Below, piece after piece: positions 1 through 10,610 of a DNA stretch of 64,000 nucleotides. The stretch is from G965276675 sp965276675. Its GTDB lineage: Bacteria; Acidobacteriota; Terriglobia; Terriglobales; Acidobacteriaceae. The stretch covers positions 434,001 through 498,000 of the forward strand of contig OZ255624.1 in the NCBI GenBank assembly GCA_965276675.1, read 5' to 3'. The notes under the pieces were generated by a model. The model was given only the letters and a program-made list of their open reading frames with translations. It did no database searches and had not been told where the DNA came from. Each line of letters starts with the position of its first letter. The first letter of the stretch is position 1. The position numbers were made by a program, and so were the translations under genes.

Positions 1-187
1 GGCCATTGTGTGGCGATTGCCCTTACTGACGGCGCAGTCTATGGGCTAGGAGACGCACTCCCTCAAAGAGATCTAGAATATCACGCGAAACGGGCACTTC
101 ATGCACTTCGCGATCCAAATCCGTGTGTATTCTGTATAATCCGGCCCATTTATTAGATGTATGAGAACCGGATTCGTTGCGAGGCGA

Positions 188-1972
188 CTACTCGGAGTTG
201 CAGGCACCATAACGAGCTTCGTAAAAGAGTGGCTCGACTTGTCGCATTTCGACTGCCAATTCGACTGCGCGAGTGAAGTCGCCTTTACGTTGGGCTTGGG
301 CGATTTGACTTCTAATCTGTCGGAGCTGGCGCTCTAAGAACGTATGGCGTAGCTCTCTCAGAGCTGATTCAAGACCTTCCTTGTCGACTGCCCCTCCTTC
401 AAGCATTAGCAGTTGGGCCAGCAACGGTCTGCCATTTTCCCGGTCCAGCGCGTCAAGCGCGTCGGCACAGGTGCGACGACAGAGCAGCCTCAGGATCTCT
501 GACGAACTGAGCTCTTCGAAATGCTCTGGCCGAGCTTCAAAGGCCGCCAAGATTTGCTGGAAGATCGGGCCATCGAGAGGCGTGGCCAGTGCCCGCAGCA
601 GGATGCGCTCGCACTCGCTTAAGGAATCCAGGGCGGATGGCATGATCCCCTCGCGGCGCTTGGATGCGGCGGTCTTCAGCTCGTCCCGCACCAGGGCCGA
701 GTCGATCCCGAGCTTCTGGGCGGCATCTGCGGCAAATTCGTCCCGGCTGATGGCGCTGGGCATGCGCCGGATGTGCGGCAGCAGGAAGTTGACGGCGGCG
801 ATCTTGGCCTCGGGCGTACGGGGAGGAAAGAGCTTGCGGGCGCGGTCGATCAGGTACTCGGAATGGCGGATAGCGCCGCGCAGTGCCTCGGCATAGGCTT
901 TCACGCCGCGCTCGCGGATGAATCGATCAGGGTCAAGGCCGCCTTCGAGGGTGACGACGCGGACCTCGAAACCCTCTTCGGTGAGCAGCGAAATCGACTT
1001 TTCGGCGGCGTTGGCGCCCGCAGTATCCGGGTCGAAGTTGACGACGATGCGCGTGGCGTAGCGGCGCAGCAGACGCACCTGCTGCTCGGTAAAGGCCGTG
1101 CCGCTCGTTGCCAGCACATTGGGAATGCCGGCCGCGAAGACCGAGATACAGTCCATCTGGCCCTCGACCAGCAGGGCGAAGTTACCCTGGCGGATCGCGG
1201 CTTTGGCTTTGTCGAGGTTGAAGAGCACCGTACCCTTGGAGTAGAGCGGGGTTTCGGGGCTGTTCAGGTACTTGGGACCGGCTTTCTCGTCGGTCTCCAG
1301 CGCGCGGGCGGTGAAGGCGATGACCCGGCCGGCCTCGTTGGCGATGGGAAAGGTGATGCGCTTGCGAAAGCGGTCGTACATGCGCCCGGGGCTGCCATCC
1401 TCCTGCTGCTTGAAGCCGAAGAGGCCGGAGAGGCGCAGCAGCTCGGGCGGCGCGGCGTTCCCCAGACGTTCGCGCAGACCGCTAAAGCCCTCCGGCGCGT
1501 AGCCGATGCGGAACTTCGCGATGATGTCGGCGACCAGGCCACGGCCGCTCAAATACTCACGGGCACGGGCACCCTCGGGCGCGTGCAACTGTTCCTGGAA
1601 CCAGGCAGTAGCTTGCTCATGCAGGTCGAGCAACTGGGCTCGCTGGCGGCTCTCCGCAGCCTCTTCTTCGGAGTGAAATTCGCGCTTTGGCAGCGGAATG
1701 CCGCATTTCGCTGCGACGATGCGAACGGACTCCGGGAAGCTGACCTTCTCGAGCTCCTGAATAAATTTGAAGACATCGCCCGAAACGCCGCAGCCGAAGC
1801 AATGGTAGAACTGCCGCGTTACGTGGACGGAGAAGGACGGCGACTTCTCCCCATGAAAAGGGCAGAGACCCTGGTAATTCTGCGCACCGGCCTTCTTCAG
1901 GCGCACGTATTCGCCAATAACACGGACGATGTCCGCCTGCTGCTTTACGGATTGGGTGAAGTCGGAGGGCAT
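188..1972 (-). CDS. dnaG: DNA primase DnaG
   Basis: Synthesises RNA primers at the replication fork together with the replicative helicase. The 594-residue product has the expected order: an N-terminal CHC2 zinc ribbon (CPFHGEKSPSF then HCFGC, about residues 37-62), the primase catalytic core, a TOPRIM domain around residues 265-350 (LLVEGQMDCIS and the metal-binding VNFDPDTAG), and a C-terminal helicase-binding region. Length is normal for the family. The start is ATG; no strong ribosome-binding site precedes it, but the N-terminus MPSDFTQSVKQQADIV aligns with typical DnaG starts. It is the last gene of a minus-strand run gyrB-gluQ-antitoxin-toxin-dnaG. No rpoD is visible in the 187 bases left of it. 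Confidence 0.97.
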   Translation of the reverse strand: MPSDFTQSVKQQADIVRVIGEYVRLKKAGAQNYQGLCPFHGEKSPSFSVHVTRQFYHCFGCGVSGDVFKFIQELEKVSFPESVRIVAAKCGIPLPKREFHSEEEAAESRQRAQLLDLHEQATAWFQEQLHAPEGARAREYLSGRGLVADIIAKFRIGYAPEGFSGLRERLGNAAPPELLRLSGLFGFKQQEDGSPGRMYDRFRKRITFPIANEAGRVIAFTARALETDEKAGPKYLNSPETPLYSKGTVLFNLDKAKAAIRQGNFALLVEGQMDCISVFAAGIPNVLATSGTAFTEQQVRLLRRYATRIVVNFDPDTAGANAAEKSISLLTEEGFEVRVVTLEGGLDPDRFIRERGVKAYAEALRGAIRHSEYLIDRARKLFPPRTPEAKIAAVNFLLPHIRRMPSAISRDEFAADAAQKLGIDSALVRDELKTAASKRREGIMPSALDSLSECERILLRALATPLDGPIFQQILAAFEARPEHFEELSSSEILRLLCRRTCADALDALDRENGRPLLAQLLMLEGGAVDKEGLESALRELRHTFLERQLRQIRSQIAQAQRKGDFTRAVELAVEMRQVEPLFYEARYGACNSE

Positions 1973-2070
1973 GGTGGGGGACTGAAACTGAGTCTAATCT
2001 ATGGGCCAAAGAGAGCAATCTTTCTGAAGCCGAACTTCAGCTGAGCCCACCAGAGTTTTCAACAACTAGA

Positions 2071-2481
2071 TCAGCGCGCAAGGTAAGAGGTGGGGCGGAG
2101 GATCGGAGTATTTCGAAAAGGATGCAGCGCAAGCACATCCTGATCATCGGTCACGATGAGATCGGCGGAACCATTTACGGCGAGCTCGAGGAACTTGTCA
2201 TCTCTAGGATCGCGGCAGGCTCGAATGGGAACAACGATTGGAATAAACTCGGCAATTCGGCCAAGCAGACGCAGAAACTCCTGCCTGTCCCCGAGGGAGA
2301 TATAACGGTCGAATTTGGGCCTCGCAATTACGTCAGCGAGCTCCGTCATTGTCGCCTCAGAGACTAGCAAAGTGCCGCAATCTACTGCTTTGCGAACTGC
2401 TTGGCCTGGAATGGACTCAGGTAGCATTAGACGGCTGATCAGGGTATTTGTGTCGATTACGATGCGCTCCCTATTCGTCAT
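2071..2481 (-). CDS. PIN-domain toxin of a type II toxin-antitoxin pair
   Basis: 136 residues of the PIN_3 group ('putative toxin-antitoxin system toxin component, PIN family'). The acidic ribonuclease pocket is visible: IDTNTLIS near the N-terminus (Asp9), an internal Glu in ATMTELADV, and C-terminal Asp residues in CRDPRDDKFLELA and ADLIVTDDQDVL. Family members are Mg-dependent RNases acting on tRNA, rRNA or mRNA; the target here cannot be read. The start codon lies inside the end of the upstream antitoxin gene (11-base overlap), so the two are translationally coupled, antitoxin first. Confidence 0.85.
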   Translation of the reverse strand: MTNRERIVIDTNTLISRLMLPESIPGQAVRKAVDCGTLLVSEATMTELADVIARPKFDRYISLGDRQEFLRLLGRIAEFIPIVVPIRACRDPRDDKFLELAVNGSADLIVTDDQDVLALHPFRNTPILRPTSYLAR

Positions 2482-2722
2482 CAGAGAGCAGGGTAGCGAG
2501 CGTCTGCTCGGTTAGACCACGAGCCTTGGCCTTATTCGCGACTTGGTCACAGAAGCGCTGAAAGTCGGAGCCATGGAAATCGCGAAGCCGGTCATATTCA
2601 ACTGCCGAGAGTAACACCGCAACGTCACGTTCATGCCTGCGAATCACAACGGGCTCACGTTGTACGGAGTCAAGCAAGGCGGCAAGGCGTTGTTTAGCGT
2701 CAGTAGCTGAGATAGAGCGCAT
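2471..2722 (-). CDS. Phd/YefM-family antitoxin
   Basis: 83 residues from the ATG at 2722. The N-terminal part MRSISATDAKQRLAALLDSV and the following VVIRRHERDVAVLLSAVEYDRL are classic Phd/YefM DNA-binding-dimerisation sequence; the acidic C-terminus would wrap the PIN toxin. The reading frame extends upstream to a TTG at 2758, but the ATG at 2722 has a GAGG seven bases before it and starts exactly where family members start, so the shorter form is preferred. It lies upstream of and overlaps the toxin gene. An inverted repeat in its leader is a candidate autoregulatory operator. Confidence 0.82.
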   Translation of the reverse strand: MRSISATDAKQRLAALLDSVQREPVVIRRHERDVAVLLSAVEYDRLRDFHGSDFQRFCDQVANKAKARGLTEQTLATLLSDDE

Positions 2723-2747
2723 GGAAAAACCTCGATCGGCTATATCC

Positions 2748-2764
2748 ATAATAGACAAATTGTC
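2748..2764 (-). promoter_or_regulatory. Candidate promoter and operator of the toxin-antitoxin operon
   Basis: Between gluQ and the antitoxin start there is an inverted repeat GACAA-A-TTGTC (2754-2764) with perfect 5-bp arms, immediately followed on the minus strand by a TATTAT -10-like hexamer (2748-2753). No convincing -35 box was found. Phd-type antitoxins repress their own promoters through short palindromes, so position and symmetry fit an operator. Short symmetric sites also occur by chance, hence the modest confidence. Confidence 0.4.
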
Positions 2765-2767
2765 CAG

Positions 2768-3682
2768 TTAAGAGAGCGATATCTTTCCCCAAGCATTGAT
2801 ACGTCGGCGAACCTCGTCGGCAGAGACACCAGCAGCCCGTAAGGCGCGCAGGCTCAGCGCGTCCGTGCGCTTCGCCAGGCGCTCGCCGTGCCGGTCTCGC
2901 AGCAAATCGCAGTGATACCAGGCCGGTTCTATGAACCCAAGCGCGCGATAGAGCAGAATTTGCCGAGCGGTGGACTTGAGCAGATCAGCGCCGCGTACCA
3001 CCTCGGTGATCGCCATGGCAGCATCGTCAACAACGGCTGCGAGCTGATAGGACGGCACGTCATCGCGGCGCCACACCGGAAAGTCCCCAAAATCGCGACC
3101 GGCTATGTAGCGCTGCGGTCCAAAGTGCTCGTCGTTGAAGGCGATGACCTCACCCTCGGGCACGCGGAAACGCCAGTTCATGCCGGCTGGTGTCTCGGCC
3201 TGAGAGACATTACCCAGGGGCGGCCTGCAGCTGCCGGGGTAGATGGGTTCGTCGTCGCAGTGCGGAGTTTCCGTGCCTTCGTGCGGGGCGCTGGCGCTCC
3301 CGGCCAGCTCACGCCGTGAGCAGCGGCAGGGGTAGATCAAGCCATTCTGCCGCAGCTGCTCCCAGACAGAGCGGTAGAGCGCGTATCGCTCGCTTTGGAG
3401 GTAGGGTCCAAAGGGGCCTCCTACATCCGGGCCTTCTCCCCAGGCGATGCCGAGCCATCGCAAGTCTTGGAGCATGGCGGCGGCGTACTCAGGGTTGGAC
3501 CGCTGTGGGTCGAGATCCTCATTGCGGAGAACGAGGATGCCACCGCCGGCACCCGCTCGCTGATAAGCCGTCCAAAAGGTGCGTGCGTGGCCAAGGTGGA
3601 GCAGGCCCGTCGGCGATGGAGCGATGCGTCCACGGTAGCGAACTGGCGAGGTGGTGACAGAGAACACACGCTTAGAGAACAC
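2768..3682 (-). CDS. gluQ: Glutamyl-Q tRNA(Asp) synthetase
   Basis: 304 residues, a truncated GluRS paralogue that attaches glutamate to queuosine in the anticodon of tRNA(Asp). Visible: YRGRIAPSPTGLLHLGHA with the class I HLGH signature, a zinc-binding segment with YPCRCSRREL and the second cysteines in the HCDDEPIYPGSC stretch (typical of GluQ/YadB), and the C-terminal LAKRTDA that replaces KMSKS. There is no anticodon-binding domain, which separates it from true GltX. The frame begins with GTG at 3682 and lacks a good ribosome-binding site, so the start may lie a few codons further in (a second GTG precedes FSVTTS). Confidence 0.9.
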   Translation of the reverse strand: MFSKRVFSVTTSPVRYRGRIAPSPTGLLHLGHARTFWTAYQRAGAGGGILVLRNEDLDPQRSNPEYAAAMLQDLRWLGIAWGEGPDVGGPFGPYLQSERYALYRSVWEQLRQNGLIYPCRCSRRELAGSASAPHEGTETPHCDDEPIYPGSCRPPLGNVSQAETPAGMNWRFRVPEGEVIAFNDEHFGPQRYIAGRDFGDFPVWRRDDVPSYQLAAVVDDAAMAITEVVRGADLLKSTARQILLYRALGFIEPAWYHCDLLRDRHGERLAKRTDALSLRALRAAGVSADEVRRRINAWGKISLS

Positions 3683-3747
3683 AAACTTAGTGTAGTGAGA
3701 TCGCGGTCAGGGAAGGCGGGGTAGCGCGACGTTTGGTCAAGAATGCG

Positions 3748-3774
3748 AAAAGGCCAGCGGGAAGCTGGCCTTTT
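3748..3774 (-). terminator. Rho-independent terminator downstream of gyrB
   Basis: A perfect 11-bp stem AAAAGGCCAGC / GCTGGCCTTTT with a 5-base loop lies 24 bases after the gyrB stop codon. On the minus strand it is followed by T residues. It separates gyrB from the gluQ run downstream. Confidence 0.85.
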
Positions 3775-3797
3775 CTAGAGACGGTTCGTCAAGAGGT

Positions 3798-6413
<2,616 letters not shown>

Positions 6414-6764
6414 GCGACTCCAGGGCGCCCGGAAGCTCGTAGCCGATCTCCAAAACTCCCGCTAAGCGGCTGAAAGGAAAAGGGATCGTGAGCGCTGACG
6501 CTGGATTAATTTTAACATGGGGAGAGGAGGAAAACGCGTCACTTCGCCGCAGTTTGCTGGGGGACAGATTCAGTCAACGGACGCGGGGTATTCCGAATTA
6601 TAAGTAACAGAGTGGTCAATACTGCTCTTTAGTTACTTCTGTACTATTACCGCGGTGAATACTTGGTAATTTGATTGATAACAATGGACTTAGATGGGGC
6701 TATTTTTGTAGCTTGTGGTTAATAGACAAGTCCAATCCATTCAGCAGTCGTCCCGAGGTAACCT
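6414..6764. other. Intergenic leader with two inverted repeats between gyrB and the small-peptide gene
   Basis: This AT-richer divergent region must hold the gyrB promoter (minus) and the promoter of the peptide gene (plus). Two inverted repeats are visible: AAGTAAC (6602-6608) with GTTACTT (6632-6638), and ATTACC (6646-6651) with GGTAAT (6665-6670). Either could be an operator or an RNA hairpin. I find no -35/-10 pair I would defend and no gene. Confidence 0.4.
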
Positions 6765-6938
6765 TTGAAGACCCTAGTTCGCTCCCTCGTCCTTGCTCTC
6801 TGTGCTGTTGGTATCGCGGCCGGTGCCGCCGCTCCGAAGAATGGGCCGGTTGCGCATCCGGGCGCTCCCGGTTGGGGTGTGCCGGATTGCTTTGGCCCCG
6901 GTAGCTCTGGATGTGGGCCTATGAAGAACCTGAGGTAA
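6765..6938 (+). CDS. Small exported peptide (57 aa), TTG start
   Basis: Starts with TTG, six bases after a GAGG ribosome-binding site, and runs to TAA at 6936-6938. Residues 1-21 form a clear Sec signal peptide: basic KTLVRS, hydrophobic LVLALCAVGIAAG, then a small-residue cleavage region (AAA before PK). The predicted mature part is about 34 residues, rich in Gly and Pro (HPGAPGWGVPDCFGPGSSGC), with two cysteines ten residues apart and a basic tail. I do not recognise a family. It sits 90 bases upstream of, and in the same direction as, a seven-helix membrane protein, so the two may be co-expressed. What supports it: a plausible ribosome-binding site, a signal peptide and an intact frame. 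Comparative data would be needed to prove it. Confidence 0.6.
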   Translation: MKTLVRSLVLALCAVGIAAGAAAPKNGPVAHPGAPGWGVPDCFGPGSSGCGPMKNLR

Positions 6939-7028
6939 CATTCAGGACGTTACTACTCTCCTGAGAGTCTGCTTGAGGAGTCATCCGGTCCGAGATATGC
7001 TCAAAGTCGGATCGGATGACGTCCTCGC

Positions 7029-7904
7029 ATGACCTTAGACAACGCTTTCATCTTCGTTACCGCAGTCGAACTGTTTGTAAGCTGGCTTTCCGTCTTTGCC
7101 CTCTATCGGTCGAAGAGCTGCCGGCAACGGCTACCCGCCTTGGGTCTTTTCCTGGCTATGTACGCTGTGACCGGCTCTATCCTGGTCGCCGTCACCGACT
7201 TCCATCTGGGCATGGTGGTGGCAACCCGGTATGCCATCTACAAATACACATACTGGGTGACGTACGTCGCGATGGCGATCCTGATCTGCCTCATAATCCA
7301 GCAGCTTTTCGTGGAGGCACTCTCTTCGCTTCCAGGTCTTCGCAGGGTGGGTCTGGTTCTATTTCGTTGGATCACATTAGTATCGTCTTTGATGATCCTG
7401 GCCTTCTCCGTCTTCCCCTCTGGCTTTCATGCCGGGGCTGTAGCAGTGGCTACTCACCAGATGATGCGTGGTATCTCGGTACTGGAACTATCGCTGCTGG
7501 CGTTTCTTGCTCTTTCGATTCATTCTCTCGGGTTTTCCTTTCGCAGTCGCATCTTCGGCATCAGCCTGGGCTTTGGCATGCAAGCTTTCACCACGCTTGT
7601 GCAGTCCGTTTTGCCGATCAACAGGCACACGATGGCCACCTACAGTGGCGTAACTGGGGAAATGGTGCAGGTTGCTGTTCTCGTCGTCTGGAGCGTGTAT
7701 CTTTTTCGGCCGGAGCCGGAGCGCGTGCCAGTAAGGCTGCCAGCGGCGTCCCCTTTGCTGAGATGGAATGAGATTGCGGCTGCGATGAGTAAGCCGGCGG
7801 GGCAGGTGGTGATCGCCCAGCCCTCTTTCTTCCTGCAGGACGTGGAGAAGGTGGTCGACAAGGTGTTGACTAAGAATCCGCTCAAGACGCCCCACGCGAG
7901 CTAA
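7029..7904 (+). CDS. Seven-helix integral membrane protein of unknown function
   Basis: 291 residues with seven hydrophobic segments (about residues 6-25, 37-57, 70-99, 109-131, 149-170, 175-197 and 208-226), followed by a roughly 60-residue hydrophilic tail (FRPEPERVPVRL to the end), probably cytosolic. No catalytic or transporter motif is recognisable. The architecture, seven helices plus a soluble tail, resembles bacterial 7-TM sensors in outline only. It follows the small exported peptide gene and ends at a strong terminator, so the two form a short transcription unit. Another frame across the same bases (7016-7771) lacks the hydrophobic periodicity and is a shadow. Confidence 0.8.
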   Translation: MTLDNAFIFVTAVELFVSWLSVFALYRSKSCRQRLPALGLFLAMYAVTGSILVAVTDFHLGMVVATRYAIYKYTYWVTYVAMAILICLIIQQLFVEALSSLPGLRRVGLVLFRWITLVSSLMILAFSVFPSGFHAGAVAVATHQMMRGISVLELSLLAFLALSIHSLGFSFRSRIFGISLGFGMQAFTTLVQSVLPINRHTMATYSGVTGEMVQVAVLVVWSVYLFRPEPERVPVRLPAASPLLRWNEIAAAMSKPAGQVVIAQPSFFLQDVEKVVDKVLTKNPLKTPHAS

Positions 7905-7925
7905 CAAGTTTTCTCCAAGCACTAT

Positions 7926-7951
7926 GCCCCGCCTCTGGCGGGGCTTTTTTT
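7926..7951 (+). terminator. Rho-independent terminator after the 7-TM gene
   Basis: GC-rich stem GCCCCGCC / GGCGGGGC with a 3-base loop followed by seven T residues, 21 bases after the stop codon. It closes the peptide/7-TM unit. Confidence 0.9.
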
Positions 7952-7973
7952 GCCAGAGACGCCATAGTTGACG

Positions 7974-8009
7974 GACCGAAGCCGAGGCGTCTGGCCTCGG
8001 CTTTCGGTC
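7974..8009. terminator. Hairpin at the 3' end of rpmA
   Basis: Stem GACCGAAGCCGAGG (7974-7987) pairs with 7995-8009, with a single-base bulge and a 7-base loop. It lies 22 bases past the rpmA stop on the minus strand, where a terminator is expected, but there is no uridine tract on that side. It may act as a transcript-end stabiliser or as a terminator with a weak tail. Confidence 0.45.
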
Positions 8010-8031
8010 TGTGCACAAAAGCTTGAGAGAG

Positions 8032-8325
8032 CTAGTCGGCGGCGACTTCGGTATGCGCGGCAGGAGCGGCCGTCACCGCTTCGACCGCCACGAAGCGACC
8101 AGTTCGGCCACGGTCGATAAATTTCACGCGCCCCGAGATTTCAGCGTAAAGAGTGTCGTCCTTGCCACGGCCAACGTTCAGGCCAGGCTTAAGTTTGGTG
8201 CCGCGCTGGCGGACGATGATGGAACCGCCAGGAACAACCTGACCGGCAAAGATCTTGACGCCAAGCCGCTGTGCATTGGAATCACGACCATTTTTCGAAC
8301 TGCCTAAACCTTTTTTATGTGCCAT
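8032..8325 (-). CDS. rpmA: 50S ribosomal protein L27
   Basis: 97 residues beginning MAHKKGLGSSKNGRDSNAQR, the invariant L27 N-terminus that reaches the peptidyl-transferase centre. The mature sequence starts directly with MAHKKG, so there is no cleavable Firmicutes-type extension. The C-terminus carries an Ala-rich tail (about 12 residues) beyond the usual length. It follows rplU with a 68-base gap in the standard L21-L27 operon. Confidence 0.97.
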   Translation of the reverse strand: MAHKKGLGSSKNGRDSNAQRLGVKIFAGQVVPGGSIIVRQRGTKLKPGLNVGRGKDDTLYAEISGRVKFIDRGRTGRFVAVEAVTAAPAAHTEVAAD

Positions 8326-8393
8326 TGCTGATCCTCATACCAGGAATACCAGGAGCGCAGCTCCCATAAATTCCATTTTAGAACTCCAGCTCA

Positions 8394-8744
8394 CTACGCG
8401 TGCTGCTGTGCGCTCTGCTCTTCCGGGCGATAGGTGGTGCCGTCGATCTCAATCTCATTGATCCGGACGGCAGTGTAGGACTGCCGGTGACCCTGCAGCT
8501 TTTTATACTGCTTTTTGCGCTTGAAGTGGAAGACAAGGATCTTCTCGCCCCGGCCCTCGGCCACGACTGTACCGGTTACCTTGGCGGATGAGGGCTTGCT
8601 CAGTGCACCATTATCTGTAGACGCGGCGAGGACGTCGCTGAACTCGAGCGTATCGTTCTCATCGCCTGTCGTTTTCTCAATGCGAACCACATCGCCCGGA
8701 GCGACGCGATACTGCTTACCACCAGTGCGGATGACCGCGTACAT
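8394..8744 (-). CDS. rplU: 50S ribosomal protein L21
   Basis: 116 residues from the ATG at 8744: MYAVIRTGGKQYRVAPGD is the conserved L21 start, with a GGAGG ribosome-binding site just upstream (GGAGGATTTATG). The open frame extends further upstream to 8831, but that extension has no counterpart in the family and overlaps the promoter, so it is not used. FHFKRKKQYKKLQGHRQ is the rRNA-binding loop. The C-terminus is slightly longer than usual (EEQSAQQHA). First gene of the rplU-rpmA operon. Confidence 0.96.
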   Translation of the reverse strand: MYAVIRTGGKQYRVAPGDVVRIEKTTGDENDTLEFSDVLAASTDNGALSKPSSAKVTGTVVAEGRGEKILVFHFKRKKQYKKLQGHRQSYTAVRINEIEIDGTTYRPEEQSAQQHA

Positions 8745-8800
8745 AAATCCTCCCACGCCGCGCAGAACGGGCGTCTTCTCTTTGATCCCCGTGGATGAGG

Positions 8801-8828
8801 ATTGTAGAGCGACTCCTGCCTTAGGCAA
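8801..8828 (-). promoter_or_regulatory. Candidate sigma-70 promoter of rplU-rpmA
   Basis: On the minus strand TTGCCT (8823-8828) and TACAAT (8801-8806) are separated by 16 bases, and transcription would begin about 50 bases before the rplU start codon. The -10 box matches consensus at 5 of 6 positions and the -35 at 4 of 6. Confidence 0.5.
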
Positions 8829-8975
8829 CAACTTGTCGCTCTAACCAGACCTATGCAACTGCCAGGTGAGCGGATCGTGCCAAAGGTCTCAGGTTTGCGC
8901 GAAACAACATACAAGCAAGAGACACGCAGGCGACATCGCCAGACTTACCCAGTCTAACGACCTTGCCAAGAAGGG

Positions 8976-10367
8976 TCAACGCCCATCCACGAGTTTTCGC
9001 CTTTTTACCGCAGATTGGAAGAGATAGACACCGAGAATGGCAATCAAAGGCTCGAGCGGATGCCGGAAACGGGCATGTACCGTGACGAAGTAGTAGAGCA
9101 GAGGCAGAGTCAGAAAAGCCCAGGCGAATAGCCCGGCAGCTGGCCGGCTACGGCGCAGTGCCAGAGCCAGACCAAAGAGGCCAGCGAGGCTGGTAAAGGC
9201 GAAGTTCAAGTTGCGCCCGTACTCGACAAAAGCAGCATCGTCAAAAGGGTGCGGCACGCTGAACCAGAAATAGTAGATTCGCTTGAGCGTGAGCGCGGCA
9301 AAGTGGGCGGGATGGGAGCGGATAATGGCCTTTGCGCGGTCACCACGCATTCTGGCATAGGTCAGTTCGCCCAGCTGTCGATACTCCCGAAGCTGGTCAG
9401 GCGCCTGAAAGGGATGGTCGTACTCCATGAGCAAGCCCACCGCGCCTGGCCCGTTGCCGAGGTAGAGTTCAGCTCCGAAGTTCCCCCGAAGTGGCACGAA
9501 CTGATGAAAAGCGCGCCAGTTCCGAATCGTCCAAGGGGCAATGCACAGGAGAAAAACCACAGCCGAAAGCAAGACGCCCCTCACCTGATGAGGCCAGTCT
9601 GGACGCAGCCAGCCCCTGTGTTGTGGCTGAAGCAGGTGATGGGGCTCCAGCAAGAGCCAGATTCCCAAAATGGGAAGAAAAATGAGCAGCGAGGGATTAC
9701 TTAGTGCGATGAGCCCCCAGAGCAAGCCGAAGAGGGCCCAGCGGCTGGGAGTGAGCGCCCCGCCTGCGCCTTCGGTGCCATCGCCTTCCGGGATATTGCC
9801 GATGCTTCGCATGCGCAGGGCAAGCACCAGTACGGAGGAGAAGAGTAGCGCGGTGAGCGTCATCTCCCAGATCCAGCGGACGGCATACTGCATGGCAGCC
9901 GGGTAGAGCGCCCAGATCCATCCAGCCCAGTTGGCGACTTTACGATTGAAACAACGGGCGGCGATCTCCCAGGTGTTGCCCGCGATCAGGGCGGAGAGAG
10001 CACAGTTGATCGCGAGCAGGACCCAGGCTGACTTTAGGGTAAATACGCCGAAGAGCTTGAAGACGGCCGCGATCAAAAGCGGGTAGAGAGGCGTGACCCA
10101 AGCGGTGGGGCCCGTGTGTCCAGAGAAGGGGTCTGCATACCCGTAGCCGGTTACTAGCGCGCGGGCGATCCGGCCCATCTCCCAGCCAAAGCCAAAGTGG
10201 TCACCATAGGGCCGAATACGGTAGGTGTGCGCCAGTGTCATGTAGAGAACGCGGATCAGAAAGGCCGCCCAGAAGAGCTTCCAGGGCGCGCGAAAGTCGC
10301 GAGCTTCGCCCCGGAGGTTTAACTGCCCTGGGATGGGTGCGGCGATCGGGTAACGCTGTGTGGACAT
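8976..10367 (-). CDS. GT39-like multi-spanning membrane glycosyltransferase
   Basis: About 463 residues from the ATG at 10367 (MSTQRYPIAAPIPG), with around ten hydrophobic helices. After the first helix comes the periplasmic loop RIRPYGDHFGFGWEMGRIARAL and SGHTGPTAWVTPLYPLLIA, the arrangement of the ArnT/PMT family, whose members move a sugar from a polyprenyl-phosphate carrier to an extracytoplasmic acceptor. The frame continues upstream to 10523, but that part is hydrophilic and unlike family N-termini. The acceptor cannot be inferred; neighbours are a PadR gene (divergent) and ribosomal genes. Confidence 0.75.
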   Translation of the reverse strand: MSTQRYPIAAPIPGQLNLRGEARDFRAPWKLFWAAFLIRVLYMTLAHTYRIRPYGDHFGFGWEMGRIARALVTGYGYADPFSGHTGPTAWVTPLYPLLIAAVFKLFGVFTLKSAWVLLAINCALSALIAGNTWEIAARCFNRKVANWAGWIWALYPAAMQYAVRWIWEMTLTALLFSSVLVLALRMRSIGNIPEGDGTEGAGGALTPSRWALFGLLWGLIALSNPSLLIFLPILGIWLLLEPHHLLQPQHRGWLRPDWPHQVRGVLLSAVVFLLCIAPWTIRNWRAFHQFVPLRGNFGAELYLGNGPGAVGLLMEYDHPFQAPDQLREYRQLGELTYARMRGDRAKAIIRSHPAHFAALTLKRIYYFWFSVPHPFDDAAFVEYGRNLNFAFTSLAGLFGLALALRRSRPAAGLFAWAFLTLPLLYYFVTVHARFRHPLEPLIAILGVYLFQSAVKRRKLVDGR

Positions 10368-10592
10368 CGGCTCGATCTTATATTCCTTGGGCGGTGTTGG
10401 GGCAGACAGGAACGCATCGAGTGCTTGGGCTGTGGACTGGCCTGGTATCTCGCGGCAGGGTATCAAACGGTAGAACATTGCGTAATCAGCCGTTGGGAGC
10501 AATCCAGGTAACTGCGCCAGCACAGGAACGAGTCTTCAGCGAGGCTCGACCTGATTGCTTAATGAGAAAAGGTGTTGCCATATAGCTGGAAG

Positions 10593-10610
10593 ATATGTAC
10601 AAGTAGATAT
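10593..10610 (+). promoter_or_regulatory. Candidate PadR operator overlapping the padR-like start codon
   Basis: ATATGTAC-AA-GTAGATAT is an 18-bp inverted repeat with one mismatch per arm, covering the first bases of the PadR-family start codon. PadR regulators bind short AT-rich dyads containing ATGT/ACAT, so this fits autoregulation. Also seen is a partly overlapping CATAT...ATATG dyad at 10579-10597. Confidence 0.4.

Noticed and set aside
1..187. Possible coding tail left of dnaG on the minus strand
   Set aside because: An open stretch (about 40 codons) follows the dnaG stop in frame, but it has no start codon and no recognisable family; too little sequence to judge.
773..2044. 423-codon plus-strand frame opposite dnaG
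   Set aside because: Antisense shadow of a fully supported primase gene; no recognisable domain.
10368..10523. N-terminal extension of the GT39-like protein
   Set aside because: Hydrophilic and unlike the family; the internal ATG at 10367 leads directly into the first helix.
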